This document shows, piece by piece, positions 1 to 5,672 of a stretch of DNA of 8,225 nucleotides. Position numbers and translations under genes: made by a program. The notes beneath the pieces were generated by a model. The model had not been told where the DNA came from, made no database searches, and worked only from the letters and a program-made list of their open reading frames with translations. The DNA is from Thermoplasmata archaeon (GTDB lineage: Archaea; Thermoplasmatota; Thermoplasmata; Lutacidiplasmatales; UBA184). The stretch's first letter is position 1; every line of letters begins with the position of its first letter. The DNA lies in contig JASHUJ010000017.1 of assembly GCA_030040035.1 (NCBI GenBank), positions 1 to 8,225 on the forward strand, in the 5' to 3' direction.

Positions 1-266
1 ACGATCTTGTGGGCCAGTTCGTGGCAGACGAAACCGGTGAGGGCCGCCCCCGCGGCGGCGAGGACGAGCGGGAGCGAGATCCGGGAGAGAAACGAGCCGG
101 TGGCCCCGTACAGCAGGCCGGCCCCGGTGAGGACAAGGATCAGGTCGAGCGTCAGAACGGCGTAGGCGATGCCGATGTGGAGGAGCTCGGTGCGCGAGGT
201 CGTAACGCGCGAGGAGGTGGGACGCGCCGTCGTCCAAGTGTAGTAGTAGTTCGGACCGCCCGTCAT
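1..266 (-). CDS. Site-2-type intramembrane zinc metalloprotease (M50), N-terminal part
   Basis: I translated this by hand from the minus strand. An ATG at 266-264 opens about 88 codons that run off the left edge. After a hydrophilic, Thr/Tyr-rich start of about 27 residues, there is a hydrophobic segment (about residues 30-55) and a second one (about 62-81) that leads into HELAHK, with the HExxH zinc motif at residues 82-86. HELAHK inside a membrane helix is typical of archaeal site-2 protease homologues of family M50. These cleave membrane-embedded substrates, often anti-regulators, though the substrate here is unknown. The C-terminal NxxPxxxLDG-type motif would lie outside the window. The start codon overlaps the stop of the upstream gene (ATGA), and GGTG at 275-272 is a possible ribosome-binding site, so the two genes are probably co-translated. 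Family assignment is fairly sure; function beyond proteolysis is not. Confidence 0.8.
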   Translation of the reverse strand, partial: MTGGPNYYYTWTTARPTSSRVTTSRTELLHIGIAYAVLTLDLILVLTGAGLLYGATGSFLSRISLPLVLAAAGAALTGFVCHELAHKI

Positions 267-1171
267 GCGTGCACCGCCGGGGAGATCGGAGCGGTCCACC
301 GGGCGACGGGCATCGGCGTCGAGCGCAGCTTTCCGGCGAGCAGTTCGGCCAGGAGCCGGACGCCGTCGGCCAGACGAGGTCCCGGCCGGCTAAAGTACGC
401 TTCATCGGCGACAAAGACGCCGAGCTCCGGCGCGATCTGGGCCACTCCGTCGGAGATGCGCGGATCGGAGAGCTCGCGCAGCGTGCGCGGGACGGAGAAA
501 CTGCACGGTGTCAGGACGACGAGATCCGGAGACCGCCGAGCGATCTCGGACCAGGTGGCCCTCTCCGCCCGGGATTCGGGGCCCGGTCCCACCGAGGTCC
601 CTCCGGCGGCCGCGATCATGTCCGAGCTCCACAGGCCCGCGAGGATCGGGGGATCCAGCCACTCGATGACCGCCACGCGCAGCCCTCGCGCGCCCGGCAC
701 CGGCGCGGCGCGTTCCCGGGCCGAACGGGCAAGCCGTCCCCCGGCGTCCGGATCGCCGAGCGCCCGACCGACACTCTCGACCGACTCCCATACGTCGTCG
801 AGGCGGCGGGGAACGAGGCTCAGGACGTTCGGGGCGACCCCGGCGCGCGAGCACGCTTGGGCGACCTCGTCGGTCGTGACCGAGCACACCTCACAGAGGT
901 CCTGGGTCAGGAGTAGGTCCGGCGCGAGTTCGCGCAGTCGATCGATATCGAGGTAGTAGAGACTCTCGCCCCGTCCCCGGGCCTCGCGCACGCGTGCATC
1001 GATTGTCGCCGACGGTTGATCGTCCTCCAGGGTACGAGGTCGCATGATGATCGGCAAGCGGCGGACGCTCGCGGGGTAATCACACTCCGCGCTGCGGCCG
1101 ACCAGCTCCCGCCGGTGTCCCAGAGCGCAGACGATCTCCGTCGCGCTCGGCAGCACCGAGACCACGCGCAT
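263..1171 (-). CDS. BtuF-like (TroA-fold) substrate-binding protein without signal peptide
   Basis: 302 residues, starting at ATG 1171 with MRVVSVLPSATEIVCALG, the usual first strand and helix of the cobalamin/iron-siderophore binding-protein family (COG0614, BtuF-like). GAGG at 1183-1180 lies 8 nt ahead of the start. The open frame continues far upstream, but that part is antisense to other genes and has no family resemblance. There is no signal peptide or lipobox: the binding-domain fold begins at residue 2, so the protein is probably cytoplasmic. Recognisable family blocks are SAECDYP (residues 27-33), TQDLCEVCSV (89-98), TPCSF (221-225) and SRPGPR (261-266). Cysteines 30, 93, 96 and 223 fall in these blocks. 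No permease or ATPase gene is visible, so a transport role is not supported here. The protein may bind a corrinoid, a metal or another cofactor. It follows the TPR gene by 34 nt and overlaps the protease gene start by 4 nt. Confidence 0.85.
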   Translation of the reverse strand: MRVVSVLPSATEIVCALGHRRELVGRSAECDYPASVRRLPIIMRPRTLEDDQPSATIDARVREARGRGESLYYLDIDRLRELAPDLLLTQDLCEVCSVTTDEVAQACSRAGVAPNVLSLVPRRLDDVWESVESVGRALGDPDAGGRLARSARERAAPVPGARGLRVAVIEWLDPPILAGLWSSDMIAAAGGTSVGPGPESRAERATWSEIARRSPDLVVLTPCSFSVPRTLRELSDPRISDGVAQIAPELGVFVADEAYFSRPGPRLADGVRLLAELLAGKLRSTPMPVARWTAPISPAVHA

Positions 1172-1205
1172 CGGGCGAACCTCGAGGGAGCGACTCGACG
1201 GGGAG

Positions 1206-2330
1206 CTACTTACGGTTTCGGCCCGCCGTCCGTCCGGCCGGCCGCCGATCCTTCGCGCGCGCCGTGGGACGGGCCCGAACGGGTGCCCGTGCCCTCGCCC
1301 GGCGCGGCGGAGAGCGGCGGCCCGCCCTCTTCGCGGGCCGGCGAACCGGGATCGCCTCGATCGGAGGCGCGGGTTTCGGCGGGATCGGGAGTCCGAGATG
1401 AGTGCACAGCGTGACTTCTTGCTCGTACACGAGCCCCAGGCGTCGGGACTCCTCCCGCTCCTCCGCGGCGAGCTCGGACTTGCCGGCACGATCGAGAGCG
1501 ACCGAGTGGAGGAAGCGGAGTTGAGGCTGTTCCGGGGTCTGTGCGAGCAAGGCCTCGATCTCGACGCGCGCACTCGCCCAGTCCTTGAGATCGATGAGCG
1601 CGGCGACGAGATGCGCCCGCACTTCGTTCCGCGCCCGGTCCTCCTCGAGCAGGCGGCGGTACATCTCGAGCTCCTGTTTGGGTTGCGCCCGGGCGCCGAA
1701 CACCGCGGCCTTACCGAGGCGCGCGTCGACGTCGTCCGGCCGGGCCCGCAGTACCTCGTCGAACGTCCGGTCGGCGTCGGCGACGAGCCCGAGGGCAAGC
1801 AGGGACCGGCCGACTCCGATCTTGGCCGGAAGGAAGCCGGGCTTGAGGTCGGCGGCCTGTCGATAGAACCGGAGCGCGAGGGCCGGGACCCCCCAATCGA
1901 GCCAGGTGCGCGCCCGGTGCATGATCGCGTCGAGCTGCTGCGCGCTCGGGAGCAACCGACGGGACTCCGGCCGAGGAGCCCGGGGTTCCTGTCCGAGCAT
2001 CGCCTCGAGCCCGAGTTGGCGGGCGAGTTCCGCAAAGCGGGGTCCCTCCACGAGCGTTCCTCCGCGTCGTACCACGTCCTCGGAGATCGCGAGGGGAAGG
2101 TGCCCCGGCGTGAGCACCGCCACGTGAACGGGACGGGAGAACCCGTGCGGATCGAACAGGTGCGCCACGGTCTCGAGCGAGACTCGATCCGGATCCTCGA
2201 GGAAGGCATACAGGAAGCCGTCGCCGGTCCGGAGCGCGAGGCCCTCCGGCGAGGGCTTGGCCGCGTCGAGCTTCTGGCCCATCGCCTGGACGACGGCGCT
2301 CGCGAGCTCGACGAACGGGGCCGACGCCAT
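1206..2330 (-). CDS. TPR-repeat protein with basic C-terminal tail
   Basis: 374 residues from ATG 2330. An upstream in-frame ATG at 2375 would add 15 residues, but a TATA-like box (2355-2362) lies inside that extension, 28 nt ahead of 2330, so the shorter form with a leaderless transcript is preferred. Three regions are visible. Residues 5-110 form a compact alpha/beta domain with VHVAVLTPGHLP (68-79) and VEGPRFAELARQLG (94-107), which resembles in outline the second half of restriction-endonuclease-like (Mrr-type) folds but lacks a clear D-(E/Q)xK site. Residues 130-300 hold about five tetratricopeptide-like helix pairs (for example ALRFYRQAADLKPGFLPAK and ADADRTFDEVLRARPDD). Residues 315-374 are a low-complexity Pro/Arg/Ala/Lys tail, strongly basic, that could bind nucleic acid. 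No enzymatic activity can be assigned. It leads the three-gene cluster with the binding protein and protease. Function unknown; a scaffold role is an inference from the TPRs. Confidence 0.85.
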   Translation of the reverse strand: MASAPFVELASAVVQAMGQKLDAAKPSPEGLALRTGDGFLYAFLEDPDRVSLETVAHLFDPHGFSRPVHVAVLTPGHLPLAISEDVVRRGGTLVEGPRFAELARQLGLEAMLGQEPRAPRPESRRLLPSAQQLDAIMHRARTWLDWGVPALALRFYRQAADLKPGFLPAKIGVGRSLLALGLVADADRTFDEVLRARPDDVDARLGKAAVFGARAQPKQELEMYRRLLEEDRARNEVRAHLVAALIDLKDWASARVEIEALLAQTPEQPQLRFLHSVALDRAGKSELAAEEREESRRLGLVYEQEVTLCTHLGLPIPPKPAPPIEAIPVRRPAKRAGRRSPPRRARARAPVRARPTARAKDRRPAGRTAGRNRK

Positions 2331-2354
2331 CGGAGCCGGTCCATCTCCGGTGAG

Positions 2355-2362
2355 TTTAATAT
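2355..2362. promoter_or_regulatory. Shared bidirectional TATA-like box for the TPR and polyprenyl synthase genes
   Basis: TTTAATAT (ATATTAAA on the other strand) is the only AT-rich stretch in this part of the window. Its centre lies 28.5 nt from the GTG at 2387 on the plus strand and 28.5 nt from the ATG at 2330 on the minus strand. Archaeal TATA boxes sit about 26 nt before the transcription start, so both transcripts would begin at or within a few bases of their start codons (leaderless or nearly so). Read from sequence only; no transcript evidence. Confidence 0.65.
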
Positions 2363-2386
2363 GCTGGCCGTCCAACGGACGCCGCC

Positions 2387-3448
2387 GTGAGACTCGCGGA
2401 GCTGCAGCGGTATATTCCCGCCGTCGAGCAGGAGCTCGAGCGGGCGTACGCCCGCGAACGTCGGGTCGCGCCCGTGACGCTCCGGCCGTACCTCGACGTC
2501 AATCGCGAGTTCAGCCTCCGCGGTGGCAAGCGGTTCCGGGCGCTGCTGGTGCTCGCCGGCTATCACATCGCGACCGGGCGCTCGCCCGCGGCCGTACTGC
2601 GGGCGGCCGCGGCGATGGAGCACTTCCAGAGCTGGATGCTCATTCACGATGACATCATCGACCACGCGGAGGAGCGGCGGGGCGGCCCCGCCGTCCATCG
2701 CGCGCTCGCCGCGGCCCACGCGCGCGAACGATTCGAAGGTCGCTCCGAAGACTACGGGATGGGCATCGGCATCACGCTGGGCGATCTCGAGGAGCCGTTC
2801 ACGGTCGAGGCGATCCTCTCGGTTCGAGTCCCGGCGCGCGCCCGCCTCACGGCGCTTCATGCGTACGTCACGATGACGCGACAGACCGCGTACGGCCAGC
2901 TGCTCGATATCCGCAACGGGAACCTGCCGGTGGGGTCGGTGAGCGAATCGGACGTGCTCACCGTGCATCGTCTCAAGAGCGCCGTCTACACGGTCGCCGC
3001 GCCGTTGGCGCTCGGGGCGCTCCTCGCCGGGCGTACGTCGGCTTGGCTCCGAGATCTCGACGCCGTCGGGCTCGACCTCGGCATCGCCTTCCAGCTGCGC
3101 GACGACGTGCTCGGGGCCGGGTTCGATGCGGAAGCTTCCGGAAAGAGCTCGAACGATCTGGTGGAGGGCAAGCGCACGCTCCTGGTCGTCCGGGCGTGGG
3201 CGCGGGGCGGCCGCCGCGACCGGGAATCGCTCCGCCGCGTGCTGGGCGAGCCCGACGCGACCCCCGAGGACGTCGAGCGAGCCCGGGCGGTGATCCGGGA
3301 CACCGGGAGCCTCGCCTACTCCGAGCGGCGGATCCGGGCGCTCACCGAGCGGGCGCTCCGTCGCCTCGAGCGCAGCCGGACCATTCGGTCGGCCGCGAAG
3401 CCGCTCGTCCGAGAGATCGCGGATCGGCTGGTCCACCGCCGCGCGTGA
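2387..3448 (+). CDS. Polyprenyl diphosphate synthase (GGPP/FPP synthase type)
   Basis: 353 residues from GTG 2387, placed 28 nt after the TATA-like box. It belongs to the trans-isoprenyl diphosphate synthase family, which condenses isopentenyl diphosphate with allylic diphosphates; in archaea the C20 product feeds ether-lipid synthesis. Visible landmarks: GGKRFR (46-51), the first Asp-rich motif DDIID (88-92) followed by RRGGPAVH, GD (132-133), a conserved Lys (K197) after HRL, and the second Asp-rich region FQLRDDVLGAGFD (235-247) followed by GK (252-253) and EGKRTLL (260-266). In the second motif the third Asp of DDxxD is Gly (DDxxG), which also occurs in actinobacterial and archaeal relatives, so activity is probably kept. 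The residue five places before the first motif is Trp (W83), a bulky side chain at the position known to limit chain length, which suggests a C15-C20 product. It ends 6 nt from the convergent prefoldin stop. Family is secure; exact product length is not. Confidence 0.93.
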   Translation: MRLAELQRYIPAVEQELERAYARERRVAPVTLRPYLDVNREFSLRGGKRFRALLVLAGYHIATGRSPAAVLRAAAAMEHFQSWMLIHDDIIDHAEERRGGPAVHRALAAAHARERFEGRSEDYGMGIGITLGDLEEPFTVEAILSVRVPARARLTALHAYVTMTRQTAYGQLLDIRNGNLPVGSVSESDVLTVHRLKSAVYTVAAPLALGALLAGRTSAWLRDLDAVGLDLGIAFQLRDDVLGAGFDAEASGKSSNDLVEGKRTLLVVRAWARGGRRDRESLRRVLGEPDATPEDVERARAVIRDTGSLAYSERRIRALTERALRRLERSRTIRSAAKPLVREIADRLVHRRA

Positions 3449-3454
3449 CCCTCG

Positions 3455-3850
3455 CTACGACTCGGAGGGCGGGCTCTCCGAATCGTCGGCGAGCGCCGGC
3501 TGGACCCCGGCGGACTGGAGCGCTTGGGTCAACTCCTGCTGCATCGAAGTGTACCGCTCCTTGAGGTGGTTCTCCTGGCGTTCGACCCCCTTCAGCCGCA
3601 CCTCCGCCGTCTCCTTCTCTTCCGTGAGCAACCCTTCGACCTCTTGCCGGTTCTTGGAGCGGACCAGCAAGCCGCCGATCGGACGGTAGACGACGACGTC
3701 CTCGGGCAGTCCCTTCAGCTCCTCGAGGGTGTGCGAGACCTCGCGCACCTTGAGGTCGAGCTGGAGCCGCTGCTGCTGGACGGCGGCGAGCTCTTGCTGC
3801 AGACGCTGGAACTGCTTGAGATCGTTCTGGAGCTTCGCCGGAAGAGCCAC
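3455..3850 (-). CDS. pfdB: Prefoldin beta subunit
   Basis: 131 residues from GTG 3850. Prefoldin is a jellyfish-shaped hexamer (two alpha, four beta subunits) that holds unfolded proteins in the cytosol and hands them to the group II chaperonin (thermosome). The beta subunit is seen here as two long heptad-rich helices (residues about 3-48 and 69-116) joined by the beta-hairpin VVVYRPIGGLLVRSK (52-66), which is the family hallmark. The last 12 or so residues are an acidic, Ser/Pro-rich tail (ADDSESPPSES) beyond the usual core, which accounts for the length being slightly above the common 115-125. It follows Pcc1 by 24 nt on the same strand, an arrangement found in many archaeal genomes, but has its own promoter-like box 26 nt ahead of the GTG, so it may be transcribed both with Pcc1 and alone as a leaderless message. 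Confidence 0.95.
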   Translation of the reverse strand: MALPAKLQNDLKQFQRLQQELAAVQQQRLQLDLKVREVSHTLEELKGLPEDVVVYRPIGGLLVRSKNRQEVEGLLTEEKETAEVRLKGVERQENHLKERYTSMQQELTQALQSAGVQPALADDSESPPSES

Positions 3851-3871
3851 GGAACGGCTGACCCGACCCTC

Positions 3872-3885
3872 GACTTAAGCGCTTC
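3872..3885 (-). promoter_or_regulatory. Promoter of prefoldin beta gene (BRE/TATA-like)
   Basis: On the minus strand GAAGCGCTTAAGTC reads as a purine-containing BRE-like part followed by a TATA-like CTTAAG (3879-3874), centred 26.5 nt before GTG 3850. The TAA stop codon of Pcc1 (3877-3875) lies inside the box. The same 14-mer occurs once more in the window, ahead of the 8119 gene, which supports it being a functional element. Confidence 0.55.
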
Positions 3886-4183
3886 GGGACGCGAGCTCAT
3901 CGCCCGCGCTCGCGGGTCGTTCGGCGCGCGCGACCCGGGCTGCGGCGACCGCGAGGTGCACCCAACCGAGGTAGGTGTTCAGGGCCGCCCGCATCGCGCC
4001 GGAGTCCCGGGCCGCGATCTCGATCTCGACCCGACCGTCGGGATTCCGGCGAACTGCGGCCGTCGAGCGCGGAACCTCCCGGGCCGCTTCCGGGTTCAGA
4101 GCGCGTTCGAGATGGGAGGCGAGGGCGTCCTCCGGCGCCCGGACGACGATCGTCGCACTCCACTCCGCCGGGACGCTCGTCAC
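3875..4183 (-). CDS. pcc1: KEOPS complex subunit Pcc1
   Basis: 102 residues from GTG 4183. Pcc1 is the small dimerising subunit of the KEOPS complex (Kae1, Bud32, Cgi121, Pcc1), which transfers threonylcarbamoyl to adenosine 37 of ANN-decoding tRNAs (t6A) in the cytosol. The sequence shows the family pattern: strand ATIVVRAPEDA (10-20), helix to about residue 34, strands RSTAAVRR and GRVEIEIAARD (50-60), then the diagnostic helix AMRAALNTYLGWVHLA (63-78). The last 20 or so residues are an Ala/Arg/Ser-rich tail of no clear function. GTG overlaps the adenylosuccinate lyase stop (GTGA), so translation is probably coupled. The location directly upstream of prefoldin beta is a known archaeal neighbourhood and supports the call. 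The other KEOPS subunits are not in the window. An in-frame later start is possible, but this one keeps the first strand complete. Confidence 0.85.
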   Translation of the reverse strand: MTSVPAEWSATIVVRAPEDALASHLERALNPEAAREVPRSTAAVRRNPDGRVEIEIAARDSGAMRAALNTYLGWVHLAVAAARVARAERPASAGDELASRSA

Positions 4184-5544
4184 GTCGCGAGTCCGGGCGT
4201 CAGACGCGCGATGATCCGATCGGTCTTCTCGGTCGCCGCCCGGACATAGCTTTCGGGCGAGAGCAACCCGTCGATCTCCTCCAGCGACAGCAGTCCCCGT
4301 ACCGTGGGGTCCGCCTTCGCGCGGCTGGCGAGATCGGCCTTCCCGTCGGTGTGCGTCAGCCGGCGCAGCAGTTCGTGTGCGTCGTTCCGGGCGAGGCCGC
4401 GGGCAGTGAGGGCCAGCATGAGATTCTCCGTCATCGCCGCGCCGCCCCCGGCCGTCAGGAGTTCGGTCATTCGAGCGGTGTCGACCCGAAGCCCGCGATG
4501 CACCTCGGCGAGCTTGACCAGGAGATCGTCGGTAAGTACGATCGCGTGCGGGAGCACGATCCGCTCATTCGCGGAGTTCGCCAGATCCCGCTCGTGCCAC
4601 TGGACCATATTCTCGAGCGGAGGCAGCGCGAACGCCCGGACGAGCCGCGCGAGGCTCGAGATGTTCTCCGAGACGATCGGGTTGCGCTTCTGGGCCATCG
4701 TCGAGCTGCCGACCTGACGGGTCTCGTCGAACGGCTCGGCGACCTCCCCGAGCTCGCTCCGTTGGAGATTGCGGACCTCGGTCGCCATCCGCTCGGCGCT
4801 GGCGGCGACGAGCGCGAGGAAGTTCGTGAACTCGGCGACGCGGTCCCGCCCGACGATCTGCGTCGGCGCTTCGTCGGCCCCCAGTCCCAACCGCCGCATC
4901 ACCCCGGCCTCGATCTCGGCCGCCCGCGGACCGAATCCAGCGCCGGTGCCCATCGCGCCGGCCATCTTACCGACGGTGAGGCGCGGGCTTAGTTCGTCGA
5001 GCCGCGCCACGTGGCGGGCCACCTCGGCGGCGGAGACCGCCATCTTGTACCCGAAGCTGATCGGAACGCCCTGCTGCCCGTGGGTGCGCCCGATCTCGGG
5101 GGTCGCGCGATGGCGTTGGGCCAGGTCGAGCAGCGCGCGCTCGAGATCGTGCAGGTCGGAGCGGAGGATCCGCACGGACGCCTGGAGTTCGAGCGCGGCG
5201 GCGGTCTCGGTGATGTCCGCGCTCGTCGCCCCGAAGTGCACCCAACGACCCGCGGGGCCCGCGGCCGCGGCGAGCGCCCGATTGATCGCCATCACATCGT
5301 GGCGCGTCTGCTTTTCGAGTTCGTCGACCTGGTCCACGGTGACGTGGGCCAGATCGGCAACGCGCGCGATCGCGACGGCAGCGTCCGCAGGCACGATCCC
5401 CAGTTCGGCCTGCGTCGCCGCGAGAGCCGCTTCGACCCGGAGGGCCCGCTCGAGCCGCGCGCCGCGCGAAAAGAGCGCGCTGACCTCCGGCCGCCCGTAG
5501 CGGAAATCGAGCGGACAGAGCAGCGAGGACCGCTCGTCCGTCAC
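4180..5544 (-). CDS. purB: Adenylosuccinate lyase
   Basis: 454 residues from GTG 5544. This enzyme of the fumarase/aspartase superfamily cleaves SAICAR to AICAR and adenylosuccinate to AMP, releasing fumarate, in cytosolic purine synthesis. The start CPLDFRYGRPEVSALFS contains the usual RYxxPEV/MSxxFS block. Residues matching the catalytic histidines of Bacillus PurB are all present: TRHDV, WVHFGATS and GRTHG. The signature loop reads GSSTMAQKRNP, which fits the general GSxxMxxKxN pattern but has Ala-Gln where PurB usually has Pro-His; RTHGQQG likewise has Gln where many relatives have a second His. LWHERD-like QWHERDLANSANER is conserved. Length is normal for the family. A palindromic CTATATAG box 24.5 nt before the GTG suggests a leaderless transcript. 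It heads the cluster with Pcc1 and prefoldin beta. Another superfamily lyase is less likely given the N-terminal block. Confidence 0.93.
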   Translation of the reverse strand: MTDERSSLLCPLDFRYGRPEVSALFSRGARLERALRVEAALAATQAELGIVPADAAVAIARVADLAHVTVDQVDELEKQTRHDVMAINRALAAAAGPAGRWVHFGATSADITETAAALELQASVRILRSDLHDLERALLDLAQRHRATPEIGRTHGQQGVPISFGYKMAVSAAEVARHVARLDELSPRLTVGKMAGAMGTGAGFGPRAAEIEAGVMRRLGLGADEAPTQIVGRDRVAEFTNFLALVAASAERMATEVRNLQRSELGEVAEPFDETRQVGSSTMAQKRNPIVSENISSLARLVRAFALPPLENMVQWHERDLANSANERIVLPHAIVLTDDLLVKLAEVHRGLRVDTARMTELLTAGGGAAMTENLMLALTARGLARNDAHELLRRLTHTDGKADLASRAKADPTVRGLLSLEEIDGLLSPESYVRAATEKTDRIIARLTPGLAT

Positions 5545-5564
5545 GGCCCGGGAGCCGGCGGCGG

Positions 5565-5572
5565 CTATATAG
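5565..5572 (-). promoter_or_regulatory. TATA box of adenylosuccinate lyase gene
   Basis: CTATATAG, centred 24.5 nt before the GTG start at 5544, preceded on the minus strand by GAACGG, a plausible BRE. The spacing implies transcription starting at or next to the start codon. The motif is self-complementary but there is no rightward start codon at a matching distance. Confidence 0.7.
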
Positions 5573-5593
5573 CCGTTCGCGCGCGGCCGACTC

Positions 5594-5615
5594 CTCGAGA
5601 GCGAACGCGCTCGAG
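5594..5615. repeat. 22-bp imperfect palindrome, candidate operator
   Basis: CTCGAGAGCG-AA-CGCGCTCGAG: two 10-nt arms pair at 9 of 10 positions around a 2-nt centre. It lies between the two divergent TATA boxes, 21 bp from the leftward box and 16 bp from the rightward one, a suitable place for a dimeric regulator. The background is GC-rich and TCGAG is common here, so chance cannot be excluded. Confidence 0.4.
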
Positions 5616-5627
5616 AATTGCCTCGGG

Positions 5628-5638
5628 ATACATTTATG
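5628..5638 (+). promoter_or_regulatory. TATA-like box of carbamate kinase gene
   Basis: ATACATTTATG contains ATTTAT centred 38 nt before ATG 5673. Transcription would start near 5660, leaving a leader of about 12 nt with no clear Shine-Dalgarno match. Confidence 0.5.
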
Positions 5639-5672
5639 CGGGCGGCGCCGGGAGTTCCGGGCCGTCGGACGG

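Larger units (their letters stand above)
5545..5672. promoter_or_regulatory. Divergent control region between purB and the carbamate kinase gene
   Basis: This 128-bp spacer is the longest non-coding stretch in the window. It contains a TATA-like box for each direction (5565-5572 leftward, 5632-5637 rightward) with a 22-bp imperfect palindrome (5594-5615) between them. I find no convincing small gene in it. Confidence 0.6.

Noticed and set aside
240..248. Triple TAG-like run (tagtagtag) on the plus strand
   Set aside because: It is simply three Tyr codons (TAC) in the N-terminus of the minus-strand protease gene.
1398..2390. A 330-codon plus-strand frame opposite the TPR gene
   Set aside because: It is antisense to a gene with clear TPR pattern, has no recognisable domain, and ends across the start of the polyprenyl synthase.
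263..3436. A 1057-codon minus-strand open frame
   Set aside because: Only its last 302 codons (from 1171) match a protein family. The rest is antisense to the polyprenyl synthase and out of frame with the TPR gene; long stop-free shadows are expected in such GC-rich DNA.
3524..4249. A plus-strand frame across prefoldin beta and Pcc1
   Set aside because: It is Leu-rich only because it reads the complement of coiled-coil codons; the minus-strand proteins are unmistakable.
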